DNA from: Chloroflexota bacterium | GTDB lineage: Bacteria; Chloroflexota; UBA11872; VXNJ01 | Assembly: GCA_026708165.1 (NCBI GenBank) | Contig: JAPOVO010000134.1 | Coordinates: 1-7,780, forward strand | DNA: 7,780 nucleotides | Reading direction: 5' to 3' | Shown here: positions 6,613-7,780 of the stretch, piece after piece | How positions within the stretch are numbered: position 1 is the stretch's first letter | Layout of the letters: the number at the start of each line of letters is the position of its first letter | Translations under genes and position numbers: made by a program | The notes under the pieces: generated by a model | What the model was told of the DNA's origin: nothing | Database searches by the model: none | What the model saw: only the letters and a program-made list of their open reading frames with translations

Positions 6613-7780
6613 ATGACCGGCGCGGACGCGGTCGCCCAAATCCTAAAGCGCGAAGGGATCGAGTACCTCTTCTGTTTCCCCACCACGCCGATAATCGAGG
6701 CCTGCGCGCGAGTCGGAATCCGCCCGATCATCACCCGTACCGAACGCACGCTCATCAACATGGCCGACGGATACTCTCGCGTTTCCAATGGCAACCGACT
6801 CGGCGTCTGTGCCGTGCAGTACGGACCCGGCCTCGAAAATGCCTTCGGCGGCATTGCGCAAGCCTATGCCGATTCCTCGCCGATCCTTGTGCTCCCGCTC
6901 ACCGAATACCAGAGTTTCGCCGACACCAAGCCTGCCTTCGGCGCGGTCGAGCACTTCCGGGGAATCACCAAGTGGGTGGGGATGGTCAATCGCCGCGACC
7001 GCCTGTCCCAATTCATGCGGAGGGCTTTCACGCTCCTCAGGACCGGACACGGAGCACCGGTAGTCGTTGAAATCCCACGCGAACTCGCCACCAGTGACTA
7101 CCCGTCAAACGAGCTGGACTACCAACCAGTCCCCGCCATGCGAACGATGGCCGATCCGGACTCGATCGAATCGGCCGCCGACCTTCTCGCCACCGCCCGC
7201 CGGCCTTGCATCATCGCAGGACAGGGCGTACTGTACGCCGGTGCCACCGCCGAGCTGGTCGAGCTGGCCGAAATGCTCGACGCGCCGGTCGCCACGTCCC
7301 TAATGGCGAAGAGCGCCTTTCCCGAAACGCATCCGCTATCTCTCGGCGTCGCCAACAGGAGCGACAGCATCCCGGGACGCTTCCTGGAACGCAGCGACGT
7401 CATACTCGCTATCGGCGCCAGTCTCTCCGAGGGCCTTATGCTCGCGCCGCTACCTACCGGGAAGCGACTCATTCATTCAACGGTCAACGAATACGACATA
7501 GGCAAGACCTATCCCGCCGCCGTGCCGCTGCTCAGCGACGCCGGGCTGGTGACCAGGCAGCTACTCGCCGCCCTGCGCGACCGCCCGTCCGGCATCACCA
7601 AATCTCCACGCGCTTCAATCAGGCGCGAGATTGAAGCCGAACGGCAGTCGGTGCTGGAACGATGGCTGCCCGTGTTCACGTCGGACGACCAGCCCATACG
7701 GCCCTACCGGATCATGTGGGACCTCAACAATCTGGTTGACCGCGACAACACCATCGTCACTCACGACTCGGGGATGCCCC
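6613..7780 (+). CDS. ThDP-dependent enzyme of the acetolactate synthase / benzoylformate decarboxylase superfamily; 3' partial
   Basis: The frame is open from 6613 to the window edge (389 residues plus one base), so perhaps 150-170 residues are missing. Residues 1-165 are the pyrimidine-binding domain: Glu44 in RTERTLINMADGYSR is the ThDP-activating glutamate, and VQYGPGLENAFGGIAQAYADSSPILVLP (68-95) is the hallmark block. Residues 183-322 are the central domain (ARRPCIIAGQGV, DVILAIGASLSEG). TIVTHDSGMP at the edge begins the diphosphate-binding domain, whose GDG motif lies beyond. In most acetolactate synthases the early block reads FGVPG; here it is FPTTP, marking an uncharacterised subgroup. 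An in-frame TGA at 6595 leaves this ATG as the only start. The Shine-Dalgarno is weak. The gap to the preceding oxidoreductase is 66 bases. It probably decarboxylates a 2-keto acid or joins two carbonyl compounds; the true substrate is unknown. It is not a recognisable IlvB. Confidence 0.9.
   Translation, partial: MTGADAVAQILKREGIEYLFCFPTTPIIEACARVGIRPIITRTERTLINMADGYSRVSNGNRLGVCAVQYGPGLENAFGGIAQAYADSSPILVLPLTEYQSFADTKPAFGAVEHFRGITKWVGMVNRRDRLSQFMRRAFTLLRTGHGAPVVVEIPRELATSDYPSNELDYQPVPAMRTMADPDSIESAADLLATARRPCIIAGQGVLYAGATAELVELAEMLDAPVATSLMAKSAFPETHPLSLGVANRSDSIPGRFLERSDVILAIGASLSEGLMLAPLPTGKRLIHSTVNEYDIGKTYPAAVPLLSDAGLVTRQLLAALRDRPSGITKSPRASIRREIEAERQSVLERWLPVFTSDDQPIRPYRIMWDLNNLVDRDNTIVTHDSGMP

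Overview
The window is GC-rich and densely coded. It holds five protein genes: two face left in the middle, and three face right or enter from the edges. Both ends cut through a gene. The base composition, the Gram-positive-like GGGG ribosome sites and the gap full of short palindromic repeats suggest an uncultured, environmental bacterium. A Chloroflexota (SAR202/Dehalococcoidia-like) genome is my best guess from memory of similar repeats and enzyme mixes. This is inference; there is no rRNA or marker gene here to prove it.

Left (1-1857, +): the 3' part of an unusual fusion gene. It encodes the C-terminal end of an imidazolonepropionase-like amidohydrolase, then a proline-iminopeptidase-type alpha/beta hydrolase whose nucleophile serine is replaced by glycine, then an unassigned tail of about 110 residues. 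Its stop codon overlaps the stop codon of the convergent gene.

Middle (3633-1854, -): a two-gene operon for a split transketolase. The N-terminal half binds the ThDP diphosphate and the C-terminal half supplies the activating glutamate. The two are separated by one base and probably translationally coupled.

Gap (3634-4552): 919 bases with no convincing gene, between divergent transcription units. It contains a 20-bp-period repeat, small hairpins, two imperfect repeats that look like a transposon end, a widespread CCCTCTCCC hairpin repeat and a perfect 20-bp palindrome. Promoters for both flanking operons should lie here, but none is clear.

Right (4553-7780, +): a likely operon of a class IV PLP aminotransferase, a Gfo/Idh/MocA NAD(P)-dependent oxidoreductase, and the first two thirds of an acetolactate-synthase-like ThDP enzyme. 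The last gene has no stop inside the window.

Together the genes supply carbon-carbon bond chemistry (two different ThDP enzymes), transamination, sugar or polyol oxidation and amide/ester-type hydrolysis. This looks like an accessory catabolic or biosynthetic cluster for a sugar-like or keto/amino acid substrate rather than housekeeping metabolism. The substrate cannot be read from the sequence.
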